Notes: generated from the sequence alone by a model not told the origin. DNA of 30,493 bases from CAMASH01 sp041746635 (GCA_041746635.1 JBGTGQ010000073.1:1-30493); one strand, 5' to 3'; counted from the stretch's first letter, positions 1 through 6,440 are shown. Numbers and translations: made by a program.

Positions 1-840
1 AAAACTCACGTTGTCCGCTACATGGGCCCGCACCTGCTCCGGCGTCCAGCCTGCGCCCCGCAGTGCCCGCAAGCTGAGGGCATCGTCGCGCTTGGCCAGC
101 CGGCGGCCGTTTTCATCCAGCACGAGCGGGCAGTGGAAAAAGGCCGGAGGCAACGCGTTGAGCGCACGATAGATGAGAATTTGCCGCGCGGTGGACGTGA
201 GCAGATCCGCTCCGCGCACAACTTCCGTGATGCCCATGGCTGCGTCGTCCACCACCACCGCCAACTCATAGGCCGGAACATTCTCACGGTTCCAGACCAG
301 AAAATCCCCGAAATCGCGCAAAGCCTCCCGCCGCACCGGACCAAGGTTTTCATCCTCAAATACGATGGTTTCGCGATCCGGCACCCGAAACCGCCAGTTG
401 CAGCCCTCCGGGTTCTCGTAACGCAAGCTCCCCTCCACCGGGGCCCGCCATTCGACGGGGAAAACGGGTTCCTCCTCATGCGGAGCCAGTGCCACCTGCG
501 CGACATCCTTGCGGGAACGCAAACACGGATAGATAAATCCTCCGTCGCGCAAACGCCGCCAGGCGGCGAGATAATATTCCCGCCGCGCACTCTGTTCGTA
601 CGGAGCAAACGGCCCGCCCACATCCGGCCCCTCCTGCCAACTCAGACCCAGCCAGCGCAGATCGTCCACCGCCGCTCGGGAAAACACCGGCAGACAGCGA
701 CGCGGGTCGAGATCCTCCATGCGGAAAACCAGCGTCCCTTGCGCCGCCCGCTGAAACGCCGTCCAGAATGTTGCGGCATGCCCGCGATGAAGATACCCCG
801 TCGGCGTCGGGGCCACGCGGCCCCGGTAGCCGGCGTTCAT
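1..840 (-). CDS. gluQ: Glutamyl-Q tRNA(Asp) synthetase (partial, runs off left edge)
   Basis: The minus strand from the ATG at 840 stays open to the window edge (280 codons visible). The N-terminus reads RVAPTPTGYLHRGHA, the class I HIGH-type signature of glutamyl-tRNA synthetases, and MEDLDPRR follows. Near the left edge PLVLDENGRRLAKRDDALSLR is the KMSKS-region equivalent. No anticodon-binding domain follows within a ~300-residue frame, which fits GluQ-RS, the paralog that attaches glutamate to queuosine at position 34 of tRNA(Asp). queA, for queuosine synthesis, lies 21 kb away and fits this role. Only some of the usual zinc-site cysteines are seen: YPCLRSRKD has one Cys where the E. coli enzyme has CxC. 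ppnP lies 12 nt upstream in the same direction. A truncated GltX is the alternative but is unlikely. Confidence 0.88.
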   Translation of the reverse strand, partial: MNAGYRGRVAPTPTGYLHRGHAATFWTAFQRAAQGTLVFRMEDLDPRRCLPVFSRAAVDDLRWLGLSWQEGPDVGGPFAPYEQSARREYYLAAWRRLRDGGFIYPCLRSRKDVAQVALAPHEEEPVFPVEWRAPVEGSLRYENPEGCNWRFRVPDRETIVFEDENLGPVRREALRDFGDFLVWNRENVPAYELAVVVDDAAMGITEVVRGADLLTSTARQILIYRALNALPPAFFHCPLVLDENGRRLAKRDDALSLRALRGAGWTPEQVRAHVADNVSF

Positions 841-852
841 GAATGCATACGC

Positions 853-1167
853 TTACTCATGAAACGAGCAGACGTATTGGCAGATTCCTTCCCCGACCGT
901 GATGGTGAATCCAGACTTCGCGGGAACCTCGAAATGAGTTCCGTCGCCATACCGCTCGGATTGCGTTTCTCCATCCAGCACCACCTCGCACACACCGGCG
1001 GTAATCTCCATCCGCTCGGCCATGTCCGTACCGAAATGATACGTGCCGGGATAAATCAGCCCCAGGGTTTTTCGCGAGGCATCCGCCAAACGAATGGTGT
1101 GGGAAACCACCTTGCCGTCGAAGTAAACATTCGCCTTGGCGACCGCTGTGACCTGAGAAAATTCCAT
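853..1167 (-). CDS. ppnP: Pyrimidine/purine nucleoside phosphorylase PpnP
   Basis: This 104-residue protein matches the small single-domain cupin family formerly called DUF1255/YaiE. Typical segments are KANVYFDGKVVSHTI near the N-terminus, the GLIYPGTYHFGT strand, the EVVLDGE turn and the FEVPAKSGFTI segment before the end. The family phosphorolyses a broad range of nucleosides to free base and ribose-1-phosphate. The length is normal for the family and the frame is intact. It sits between the left att copy of the integrated element and gluQ, so before insertion it was the neighbour of the tRNA-Thr gene. The product is recognised from the sequence; the reaction is family knowledge. Confidence 0.9.
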   Translation of the reverse strand: MEFSQVTAVAKANVYFDGKVVSHTIRLADASRKTLGLIYPGTYHFGTDMAERMEITAGVCEVVLDGETQSERYGDGTHFEVPAKSGFTITVGEGICQYVCSFHE

Positions 1168-1219
1168 GGCGCGGAAATCGCCTGCCCGGTGAGATTTGGC
1201 AAGGAGAAATGGGAGAAAC

Positions 1220-1264
1220 GGGAGCCGACACTCGGGATCGAACCGAGGACCGACGGTTTACAAA
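1220..1264 (-). repeat. Left attachment site: displaced 3' half of tRNA-Thr
   Basis: These 45 bp are identical to 6396-6440, which cover the 3' half of the tRNA-Thr gene from the first anticodon-loop base to 3 nt past the discriminator. Identity stops on both sides (c1219 against a6395; g1265 against a6441). It carries no tRNA 5' half, so it is the chromosomal 3' end displaced when the element inserted. It is one end of the tyrosine-recombinase direct repeat. Confidence 0.93.
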
Positions 1265-1334
1265 GCTGTACGGATATTGTGTAAAGCGTTGGAAACCAAG
1301 ACGCCCCCGAATGCACTGGACGAATGTGGGCAGA

Positions 1335-1991
1335 TCACGCAGTTGGACGCAGTCCCCAATACCTCTTCGCCTCTGCCTTCAGCACAGGTCTGCGATAGTG
1401 TGACTTGATCACGTTTACGGAGTTTCCCATCATCTCGGCCAGCTCGGCTCGGTTCTGATGGAGGGCCAGCCAATAGCTCGCGTAACTGTGCCGCATGATG
1501 TCCTCGACCCACTTGGTCTGATGCTCCTCTGAACCGTATCCCGCAGCCTCCTTGACCGATCTCCATCGAGGCCGAAGATTGATCCCTGCGATCAAGCCAG
1601 CTGTTTTCGCGTAGGGTTTCAGCCATGCGATGAGGGCTGGTTCCATCTTCACGAACCGTGAATCACGCGTCTTGCTGGTATGCGCGAGGACCTCGATGGT
1701 CTTGGATTTGAAGTGAACCTGAGCCCAATCCAGCTGTTCAGCCTCTCCGGGCCGAAGTCCCGCAAACCACTGAGGCGCTTTTGCTGGAAAACTCCAACCT
1801 TGGCTTCCACCGATATACTTCCCATCAATGGCAAGGGCGTTTCGACGTACAGTCTGCGCGTGAACGCCTGCCTCACGGGCAACTTCTGCCGTGCTCAACA
1901 TCCGGCCTTTGGTGGGCGAGGGTGCAATATCGGACTGGCGCAACCGCCGCGCCGCCTCTTCCAGCAAGTCGGCAAGTTGCTCGTTACTCAT
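1335..1991 (-). CDS. HTH-tyrosine recombinase fusion (truncated integrase)
   Basis: Residues ~31-75 form an excisionase/MerR-like HTH (STAEVAREAGVHAQTVRR, then DGKYIGG and GWSFPAKAPQW). From residue 76 the protein becomes the C-terminal catalytic half of a tyrosine recombinase. Visible catalytic positions are R80 in GLRPGE, K107 in TSKTRDSRF, R167 in MRHSYASYW and Y199 in SHYRRPV. Family histidines are replaced at two places (D164 before R167; N190 in MGNS). The usual N-terminal SAM-like DNA-binding core is absent, so 218 aa replace the normal ~350-400. The start is supported by GGAGG seven bases upstream. It overlaps the next gene upstream by ATGA. The adjacent HTH gene is nearly identical to its front part, suggesting a deletion fused a second HTH copy to the integrase. 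Catalytic competence is unknown. Confidence 0.8.
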   Translation of the reverse strand: MSNEQLADLLEEAARRLRQSDIAPSPTKGRMLSTAEVAREAGVHAQTVRRNALAIDGKYIGGSQGWSFPAKAPQWFAGLRPGEAEQLDWAQVHFKSKTIEVLAHTSKTRDSRFVKMEPALIAWLKPYAKTAGLIAGINLRPRWRSVKEAAGYGSEEHQTKWVEDIMRHSYASYWLALHQNRAELAEMMGNSVNVIKSHYRRPVLKAEAKRYWGLRPTA

Positions 1992-2197
1992 TTGGTCCTC
2001 CGTCCTGTCGCCTTGTCATGAAGCAACTGCCGCAGCCATTGCGGGGCTTTGTCCGGGAAGTCCCAGCCGCGCGGGCCGCCAAGGTTTTTCCCGTCGAGTT
2101 CCAGCGCGTATTTACGCACGGTGTCAGGATGTACTTTTGCGGCATCGGCAACTTCCTGGGTGCTCATGGGTATAGCTGGCGAAGGCCGGGCCCGCAT
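1988..2197 (-). CDS. Small excisionase-like HTH protein
   Basis: A short protein whose core, MSTQEVADAAKVHPDTVRKYALEL, is a MerR/excisionase-type HTH. It is followed by DGKNLGGPRGWDFPDKAPQW. The same pattern forms residues 31-75 of the downstream recombinase fusion, so the two are paralogous domains. The start is uncertain: ATG at 2197 or 2167, or TTG at 2212; none has a clear ribosome-binding site. The stop overlaps the fusion start (ATGA), so the two are probably co-translated. By analogy it could control excision direction or repress the element's own promoter. This is inference from size, fold and position next to the recombinase. Confidence 0.75.
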   Translation of the reverse strand: MRARPSPAIPMSTQEVADAAKVHPDTVRKYALELDGKNLGGPRGWDFPDKAPQWLRQLLHDKATGRRTK

Positions 2198-2363
2198 GGG
2201 AAGAAGATTCAAGTTTCACACGTTTCGCAAGGGTGTGTAATCGCCAACGAAAGCCCACCGTGTTGCCCAATTAATTTTACAGTTTTGTTCCGGCAAACTT
2301 AAGAGTTTTCCGGCGGGCGCGCCGGAGATGACCTATCCCTGCTGGCTCCGGCAGGGACATGGA

Positions 2364-2780
2364 TTAGATCAGTTGATTCGGGTGTCCAAAAGTCTGATTG
2401 ATGCAAAACGCATCAACCCGATCCAGTCTTCCCCGCCAAAGAGCCTTCGAGGGAATCGGCTCTGCTGGGGAGCCGGGTCTCCAGAACTCGACGCCTTTCA
2501 GGTGGATGAATACCGGAGGATCGCCAGCCGCATCTTTAAGTGGGACATTAAATTCAATGGCCATTTCCGAAAGGGTATCCTTATGCCAGCCCTTGATATT
2601 ATCCAAAATCCAGTATCCATCTGCCGAAAACTCTTGATGAGATATTAACTCCCCGGAAACCATTATGCCTCCAACCTGCAAGACAAGCCTGACTTCCTTG
2701 ATGGGTTTAGCGTCTCTGGCGCGCTGTTCAACCATCTCCATCAGGGTTAACAAAATCGGGTCGACCTCACTGTAATCCAT
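2364..2780 (-). CDS. GvpU-like domain protein
   Basis: A 138-residue soluble protein. EVRLVLQVGGIMVSGELISHQEF near residues 28-50 and the closing IHLKGVEFWRPG...LWRGRLDRVDAF pattern resemble the GvpU family, first described as gas-vesicle accessory proteins but also present in genomes without gas vesicles. No gvpA or other gas-vesicle gene is in the window, so a flotation role is not suggested. The start at 2780 is an ATG with no clear Shine-Dalgarno sequence. The secreted coiled-coil gene ends 43 bp upstream in the same direction, so the pair may be one transcript. The family assignment is from memory of motifs and is moderate; the function inside a mobile element is unknown. Confidence 0.55.
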   Translation of the reverse strand: MDYSEVDPILLTLMEMVEQRARDAKPIKEVRLVLQVGGIMVSGELISHQEFSADGYWILDNIKGWHKDTLSEMAIEFNVPLKDAAGDPPVFIHLKGVEFWRPGSPAEPIPSKALWRGRLDRVDAFCINQTFGHPNQLI

Positions 2781-2823
2781 ATAAAAATGAACGATATGCT
2801 TCTTCTCAACGGGGGCGGGTCAT

Positions 2824-3381
2824 TTACTTCTTATCAAACCGCGCCTGAGTTTCGGCCATCTGTCTGGCAACCTGCTGCCATTGTTTTTCTGTCGCGGCAA
2901 TCACCGCCAGATCCTTCGATTCGTACGCCCTCTTGAGCTCTATTTCCATCTGTATTTGAACAAGGCGGTTCACCATCATGAAAATAGTCCTGTCATTCGT
3001 GGAAGCGGGGTATTTTGCGTGAATAGCTTCGAGTTTTAGAAGCCACTCTGAGTCAGTCCTTGGGTCAAGTTCCGCAATCGCAAGGGTGGCTTCTGATATT
3101 TGCCTCTGAGTGTCGGAGCTTTGTGCGCCCTGACTGTTCCATTGGTCGCGGTTGAATCCTCTCGGGCCTTGTGGCTGGCCTTGTCCTTGGGAATTGCGGC
3201 TCTTGCGCTGCTGGGTCTCCAAATCGTAGATTTGCTGCCTCTGCCTCCGGATCAGGTCTTCCTGATTGCGCTGTTTTTGCTCTCGAAAGACGCGCTCATT
3301 CTGTTGCTGAAGTGACTCGATTTGCGCGAAGGATGGCGCAATTGCAAGCAGCGTAAAAAGTATAGGGAGGATGGCTTTCAT
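2824..3381 (-). CDS. Secreted Gln-rich coiled-coil protein
   Basis: A 185-residue protein with a clear signal peptide (MKAILPILFTLLAIAPSFA, cleavage likely after AFA/SFA). A charged, Gln-rich helical stretch follows (QQQNERVFREQKQRNQEDLIRRQRQQ), then a Gly/Gln/Asn linker at ~residues 62-90 and a helical C-terminal half. No enzymatic motif is visible. It would act in the periplasm or outside the cell. It lies upstream of the GvpU-like gene in the same direction within the integrated element. No known family was recognised. Confidence 0.7.
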   Translation of the reverse strand: MKAILPILFTLLAIAPSFAQIESLQQQNERVFREQKQRNQEDLIRRQRQQIYDLETQQRKSRNSQGQGQPQGPRGFNRDQWNSQGAQSSDTQRQISEATLAIAELDPRTDSEWLLKLEAIHAKYPASTNDRTIFMMVNRLVQIQMEIELKRAYESKDLAVIAATEKQWQQVARQMAETQARFDKK

Positions 3382-3485
3382 TTAGAGATCATGCGTGCAT
3401 TTTCTGCGAATGCTCAAGCCGAGAGTTGCAGGGGATCATGTCCATTGCTCTCAACCCTCAGGCCTGATTGTGCCTCACTACCCGG

Positions 3486-3947
3486 ATGTCCCTCATCGTG
3501 ACCCAGACAATTGTCGAGCGAGTTAAAAGCTTCACTGCCTCGAATGGCGGAACGGTCACGGTTGAAAGCTACGGACAAATCACCTATCCGGATCACTCCG
3601 TGGTGAAGCGCAGCCGAATGGAAATTTCCAAGGAGATCAGCGTTCGCGGCGTCACCTACACCGCCATCCATGAATATGGAGACGCCATAGCATTTGGTGC
3701 CTCGTTGCACCGTGCTTACGAGGCGGTGAACGCGATTCTGGAGCGAAATGAAGGACCCACCAAGAAGGCGGAGATACGCTGTCAAATTGACGATGATCTT
3801 TCCCTTGGCGCTTTGGTCGTGCCGGAGACCCGGTTGAAGATTTACCGGTGCTACTTTCTGGAAAGCCAGCAAGATGGCGAAAAGCTCCGCGTCGAAATCG
3901 AGCCGAGCGAGTTCGATGATCTGGTGAACCAAGTCATCAGGATTTGA
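3486..3947 (+). CDS. Unknown protein of the integrated element
   Basis: A plus-strand frame of ~153 residues from the ATG at 3486 (a TTG at 3468 would add six). The protein has alternating strand-like segments (GGTVTVESYGQITYPD, RGVTYTAIHEYGD), a helix (LHRAYEAVNAILER) and an acidic C-terminus. There is no signal peptide, membrane segment or recognised motif. The opposite strand is also open over much of this region but gives a less protein-like sequence. It is one of the few plus-strand genes on the element and is flanked by minus-strand genes on both sides, so it has its own promoter or is read with little else. Confidence 0.6.
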   Translation: MSLIVTQTIVERVKSFTASNGGTVTVESYGQITYPDHSVVKRSRMEISKEISVRGVTYTAIHEYGDAIAFGASLHRAYEAVNAILERNEGPTKKAEIRCQIDDDLSLGALVVPETRLKIYRCYFLESQQDGEKLRVEIEPSEFDDLVNQVIRI

Positions 3948-3967
3948 TTGGAGTCCGATAGCTGCCA

Positions 3968-4762
3968 TCAACGGCGGTTATATCTTGGAATACCCTTGGC
4001 CGGGGCATTTCTTGGTAACCACCAGAAGCGGAGATCAATTGGAACAATCCCCAAGTCACTCATGACAAAATTTTCATCGCGGGTGTCACCAATTCCTACC
4101 TGAAAAAGGTTCGTGAGTTTGTGGCTCTTCCACAAAAAGCACTCTTGCCTCCACGGGATCATTCCACTTGAGGCAAGGTAATTATCGACTTGAGCCTGAG
4201 TCGGCGGCTTGCCTTTGATGAATTTTTGCGTGGTCACAATACGCCCGTCGAGCGTCATGCCCATCGCTGTAGGGGCGTTACCGAAAATATTTCTCCAAAT
4301 CAGAAGCCGATTTAGATAGAGAAGCGGAGTCGATTGAGCTTGGCAAATTCGTTTGCCTTCAAAGAAATTCCAATCTCCGAAACAACCAGGAAGCGTAACT
4401 TTAGTTACAATTCCTGCGCTTTCTTCCAAATAAACAGCGTGCTCTGAACCGCGTGCAAGCTCCGGAAATAGGATGGTATTTTCTCGAGCGTGTGAACATG
4501 TTTCCGTCCACTCAGAAAGCCAGAGAACTTCTCTGGTTTGAAGTGTTGCTACGACCCTGTTCCAGATGCCCTTTGGAAACTTTCGACTTGCTTCTTGGCG
4601 TCTCCGTAGGAAATCGAGGGGGGTTGAGCCTTTACAGCACGATGAACAAGGCCACGTACGCCAGCGAATTGCGCTCGCGTTGCCGCCGTCACCTTGTGGA
4701 TTGGAGGATATTGGGTATTCCCAAGCTGGTTGTTCATCGAAATCGGGCACATTGTTCACCAC
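3968..4762 (-). CDS. Polyvalent-protein-type Ser/Thr/Tyr kinase fold, possible frameshift
   Basis: From about residue 105 the protein matches the kinase-like domain found in phage and plasmid polyvalent proteins. It has a nucleotide-loop equivalent (ARGSEHAVYLEES), the lysine strand (IVTKVTLPG), GRIVTTQKFIKGKPPTQAQ, the catalytic-loop equivalent (DTRDENFV) and a DFG-like IDLRF. The first ~65 residues in this frame are Cys/Trp-rich and look out of frame. A neighbouring frame (4752 down to 4549) starts MNNQLGNTQYPPIHKV and continues SISYGDAKKQVESFQ, much more protein-like, then stops. A frameshift near 4560-4600 may therefore split the gene, or two genes overlap. An upstream TTGACA at 4775-4780 (minus) could be a -35 box. 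Target unknown; in phages such kinases are thought to act in early infection. Confidence 0.62.
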   Translation of the reverse strand: MVNNVPDFDEQPAWEYPISSNPQGDGGNASAIRWRTWPCSSCCKGSTPLDFLRRRQEASRKFPKGIWNRVVATLQTREVLWLSEWTETCSHARENTILFPELARGSEHAVYLEESAGIVTKVTLPGCFGDWNFFEGKRICQAQSTPLLYLNRLLIWRNIFGNAPTAMGMTLDGRIVTTQKFIKGKPPTQAQVDNYLASSGMIPWRQECFLWKSHKLTNLFQVGIGDTRDENFVMSDLGIVPIDLRFWWLPRNAPAKGIPRYNRR

Positions 4763-4793
4763 TCTTCACCACTTCTGTCAACTTTTCACCAGC
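4755..4793. repeat. Phased short direct repeats TTCACCA
   Basis: TTCACCA occurs at about 4755, 4765 and 4784, with a TGTCAACT variant filling the remaining ~10-bp phase, then a run of T. The block overlaps the presumed promoter/start of the kinase gene. A ~10-bp period puts the units on one DNA face, as for a cooperatively bound regulator or a small iteron array. Function is inferred. Confidence 0.4.
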
Positions 4794-4833
4794 TTTTTTT
4801 CGATTGTCGCCAGAAGGAGCGGGGCTAGATCCA

Positions 4834-5073
4834 TCAGACGAAGAAATGGTAGTGGTGACTCAGGTCAGTGCCGCATCGGTGGAATCCCGTGACAGGCAAG
4901 GCATCCCTGTCACGGGGCTTTATCGCAACCACCTCCACGATATCAATCACCGCCTCGATGGCGTCGGGGCGAAACAGACAGTATTTCTCCTCCCCGAGGT
5001 CCTCTTCGAAAGTTCCCCGGCAAATCTCCTTTCCGGCCCGATCGATGATGGTAGCTGGTATGGGCTGGCTCAT
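4834..5073 (-). CDS. Hypothetical protein (79 aa)
   Basis: A small acidic protein beginning MSQPIPATIIDRAGKEICRG, followed by a helical EAVIDIVEVVAIK segment. No family is recognised. Its start overlaps the stop of the upstream 97-residue gene by ATGA, which supports real, coupled translation. An 11-bp inverted repeat (4886-4896 and 4906-4916) lies inside its 3' part, so the C-terminus may be less conserved or the hairpin may end transcripts. Part of the integrated element; role unknown. Confidence 0.5.
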   Translation of the reverse strand: MSQPIPATIIDRAGKEICRGTFEEDLGEEKYCLFRPDAIEAVIDIVEVVAIKPRDRDALPVTGFHRCGTDLSHHYHFFV

Positions 5074-5363
5074 GCGTTAATCAGCTTTCTAATCCACGAA
5101 TCCACAACACCGAACACCTCGTGCTTTGGGTCGTCGAGCCAGATAATCCGCTCGTCTGTTTCCTCCAAAGAATCGCTAGCGATGCGCTCAATAGCCCCGG
5201 TCGAAGTTTCTCGAAACCCGATGGTTTTGTGCTTCGGGTCCTCAAATGTCGCGGTCAACCCTGCCTCTTTGAGGTCTGCCGAAAGCGAGTCAACAAGGTC
5301 TGGACCCATCACGATCACGGACTTTCCACGGGTGGCGGTTATCATCAATTGGGGGATTTCCAT
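5070..5363 (-). CDS. Hypothetical protein (97 aa)
   Basis: An intact small frame starting MEIPQLMITATRGKSVIVMGP. It has a central strand/turn pattern and a DPKHKTIGF...DPKHEVFGV internal near-repeat (about residues 42-48 and 78-84). No known domain was recognised. It is the first gene of a minus-strand pair transcribed away from the palindrome at 5441-5460. Its 3' end overlaps the next gene by four bases. The DPKH(K/E) repeat suggests an internal duplication. Function unknown. Confidence 0.55.
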   Translation of the reverse strand: MEIPQLMITATRGKSVIVMGPDLVDSLSADLKEAGLTATFEDPKHKTIGFRETSTGAIERIASDSLEETDERIIWLDDPKHEVFGVVDSWIRKLINA

Positions 5364-5440
5364 CTTCGCCAGCCCTATCCTTATTTCGCAGCACTAGCAA
5401 TCACTCAAGCATGATATCAACCGATGCGTGATTGCATATT

Positions 5441-5460
5441 TACTTAAGGTGCCTTAAGTA
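5441..5460. promoter_or_regulatory. Perfect palindrome in divergent promoter region (operator candidate)
   Basis: Two exact 9-base arms, TACTTAAGG and CCTTAAGTA, are separated by TG. They lie 7 bp before the ATG of the small-terminase-like gene and about 80 bp upstream of the divergent minus-strand pair. A perfect dyad in a ~100-bp divergent intergenic gap is typical of a repressor operator. The element's own HTH proteins are the obvious candidate binders (inference). Confidence 0.55.
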
Positions 5461-5467
5461 TCTCCCC

Positions 5468-5902
5468 ATGAGCAAACGCCTCACTCCCACTCATTGGGCC
5501 GAACTCCGCACCGCCTACGCCGGGGGTGCTGGTCTCCGCGAACTGGCCCGCAGCATGGGAATCCCTCCCGGAACGATTCTTTCCCGAGCCAGGCGCGAAC
5601 AATGGAAGGGGCACATTCAAGCCGCCAAAGCCCTCACTGTCCTGCCACCGGAGCGGACACCGGACAAAACCACGCTACAGGCCGTTGTGGCTTCAAAGCA
5701 GCCCACAGGGGAAAGACACGTTGAACGCATGTCCGCAACCGTGGAGCGCATCATGGAATCCATCGAGCGTCTTGACGGCAAAGACCTGCTTGTTCTGTCC
5801 ACGCTGCTGGAAAAATATGATCGTCTCGCCCGACGCTCCTTCGGGCTGGATACGGACAACCCCACCCAGACGATCAACGTCTTGAACATGCGGTTTGAGT
5901 GA
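5468..5902 (+). CDS. Small-terminase-like HTH protein
   Basis: The likely start is the ATG at 5468 (MSKRLTPTHWAELRTAY). The segment GAGLRELARSMGIPPGTILSRARREQW is an HTH of the kind found at the N-terminus of phage small terminase subunits, which recognise the pac/cos site. The second half is helical (RMSATVERIMESIERLDGKD, STLLEKYDRLARRSFGL) and could oligomerise. Length (144 aa) fits the family. No large terminase is present, so if it acts in packaging it would redirect a helper phage, as in phage satellites. A plain transcription regulator is the main alternative. Confidence 0.55.
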   Translation: MSKRLTPTHWAELRTAYAGGAGLRELARSMGIPPGTILSRARREQWKGHIQAAKALTVLPPERTPDKTTLQAVVASKQPTGERHVERMSATVERIMESIERLDGKDLLVLSTLLEKYDRLARRSFGLDTDNPTQTINVLNMRFE

Positions 5903-5951
5903 AGCGTCTTCGATAATTGACAGCCCCCGATAAAGGGCGGGTACTTGGCCG

Positions 5952-6161
5952 ATGGAAGAGCCAGCAAAACCAAAGCGGCAAACGACTCAGGCGGCTTTCT
6001 GGGCAGAGCAAAGGGCCATACATGGTTCGCGGCTTCAAGAGAGGATGGATTCGTACCCTTTGCGCTACGTCACCATCGAGGCAAAGCCGACCGTCAAGAG
6101 CGAGGATGTTCAGGCCGAGCCCGCACAGGACGAGCAAGGCAAATCATCCGGGCAGGTTTGA
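5952..6161 (+). CDS. Possible small hydrophilic protein (69 aa)
   Basis: A short frame starting MEEPAKPKRQTTQAAFWAEQ, rich in Glu, Lys and Gln, 49 bp downstream of the small-terminase-like gene in the same direction. Its composition is protein-like, but there is no ribosome-binding site and other frames here are also open. The rest of 5903-6395 shows no convincing gene, only short repeats near the right end of the element. Confidence 0.3.
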   Translation: MEEPAKPKRQTTQAAFWAEQRAIHGSRLQERMDSYPLRYVTIEAKPTVKSEDVQAEPAQDEQGKSSGQV

Positions 6162-6269
6162 ATTCTTTTGGTTGGCGTTCCCTCTGTGGGAAATCATTTG
6201 CAATCGTTTGGGGCAATCAGGGGCGGAACTCAGGAGAACTGATCGCAAATACGTTTACCTAGGCAAATC

Positions 6270-6288
6270 CACTTGGCGAGTACTTGGC
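6270..6288. repeat. Tandem ACTTGGC repeats near the right att site
   Basis: ACTTGGC occurs at 6271-6277 and again at 6282-6288, 11 bp apart, and the longer GTACTTGGC of the second copy also occurs at 5941-5949. Directly repeated 7-9 bp units 100-160 bp from an att core are what integrase arm-type sites or excisionase sites look like. Binding is not demonstrated. Confidence 0.3.
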
Positions 6289-6395
6289 AGATAAATTTCG
6301 TTTATGCACGTTTTGATGCGTGTCTGTGCGCAATCAACCCATGAAGCAAATCGCCCGCATAGCCTGTATTTATGCTGGTTACAGAGTAAAAAGGA

Positions 6396-6440
6396 GGGAG
6401 CCGACACTCGGGATCGAACCGAGGACCGACGGTTTACAAA
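6396..6440 (-). repeat. Right attachment site (45-bp direct repeat, part of tRNA-Thr)
   Basis: Identical to 1220-1264. It starts 3 nt beyond the tRNA 3' end and stops at the first base of the anticodon loop, so the element supplied the 3' half of the functional tRNA and strand exchange happened in the anticodon loop. Confidence 0.93.

Larger units (their letters stand above)
1265..6440. mobile_element. tRNA-Thr-integrated genetic element, ~5.2 kb
   Basis: A perfect 45-bp direct repeat (1220-1264 and 6396-6440) brackets 5,176 bp including one repeat copy. The right copy rebuilds a complete tRNA-Thr, the classic outcome of site-specific integration at an anticodon-loop crossover. A recombinase-like gene lies 70 bp inside the left end. 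The cargo has HTH proteins, a polyvalent-protein-type kinase and a small-terminase-like protein, families typical of phages and their satellites. No portal, capsid, large terminase or replication gene is seen. The cargo is visibly more AT-rich than the flanks. The recombinase lacks its N-terminal core-binding region, so the element may be immobile or depend on a helper. Confidence 0.9.

Noticed and set aside
22..1284. A 420-codon open frame on the plus strand
   Set aside because: It covers gluQ and ppnP in antisense and ends in the att copy; no recognisable domain.
2310..2325. CCGGCG/CGCCGG hairpin
   Set aside because: No T run follows on either strand, so it is not a convincing terminator.
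3414..3971. 185-codon minus-strand frame opposite the unknown plus-strand gene
   Set aside because: The plus-strand product has a more natural composition and an ATG; the minus frame seems a shadow, though either could be real.
4886..4916. CCCGTGACAGG inverted repeat as a terminator
   Set aside because: It lies inside a small reading frame and lacks a proper T tract; kept only as a note in that gene.
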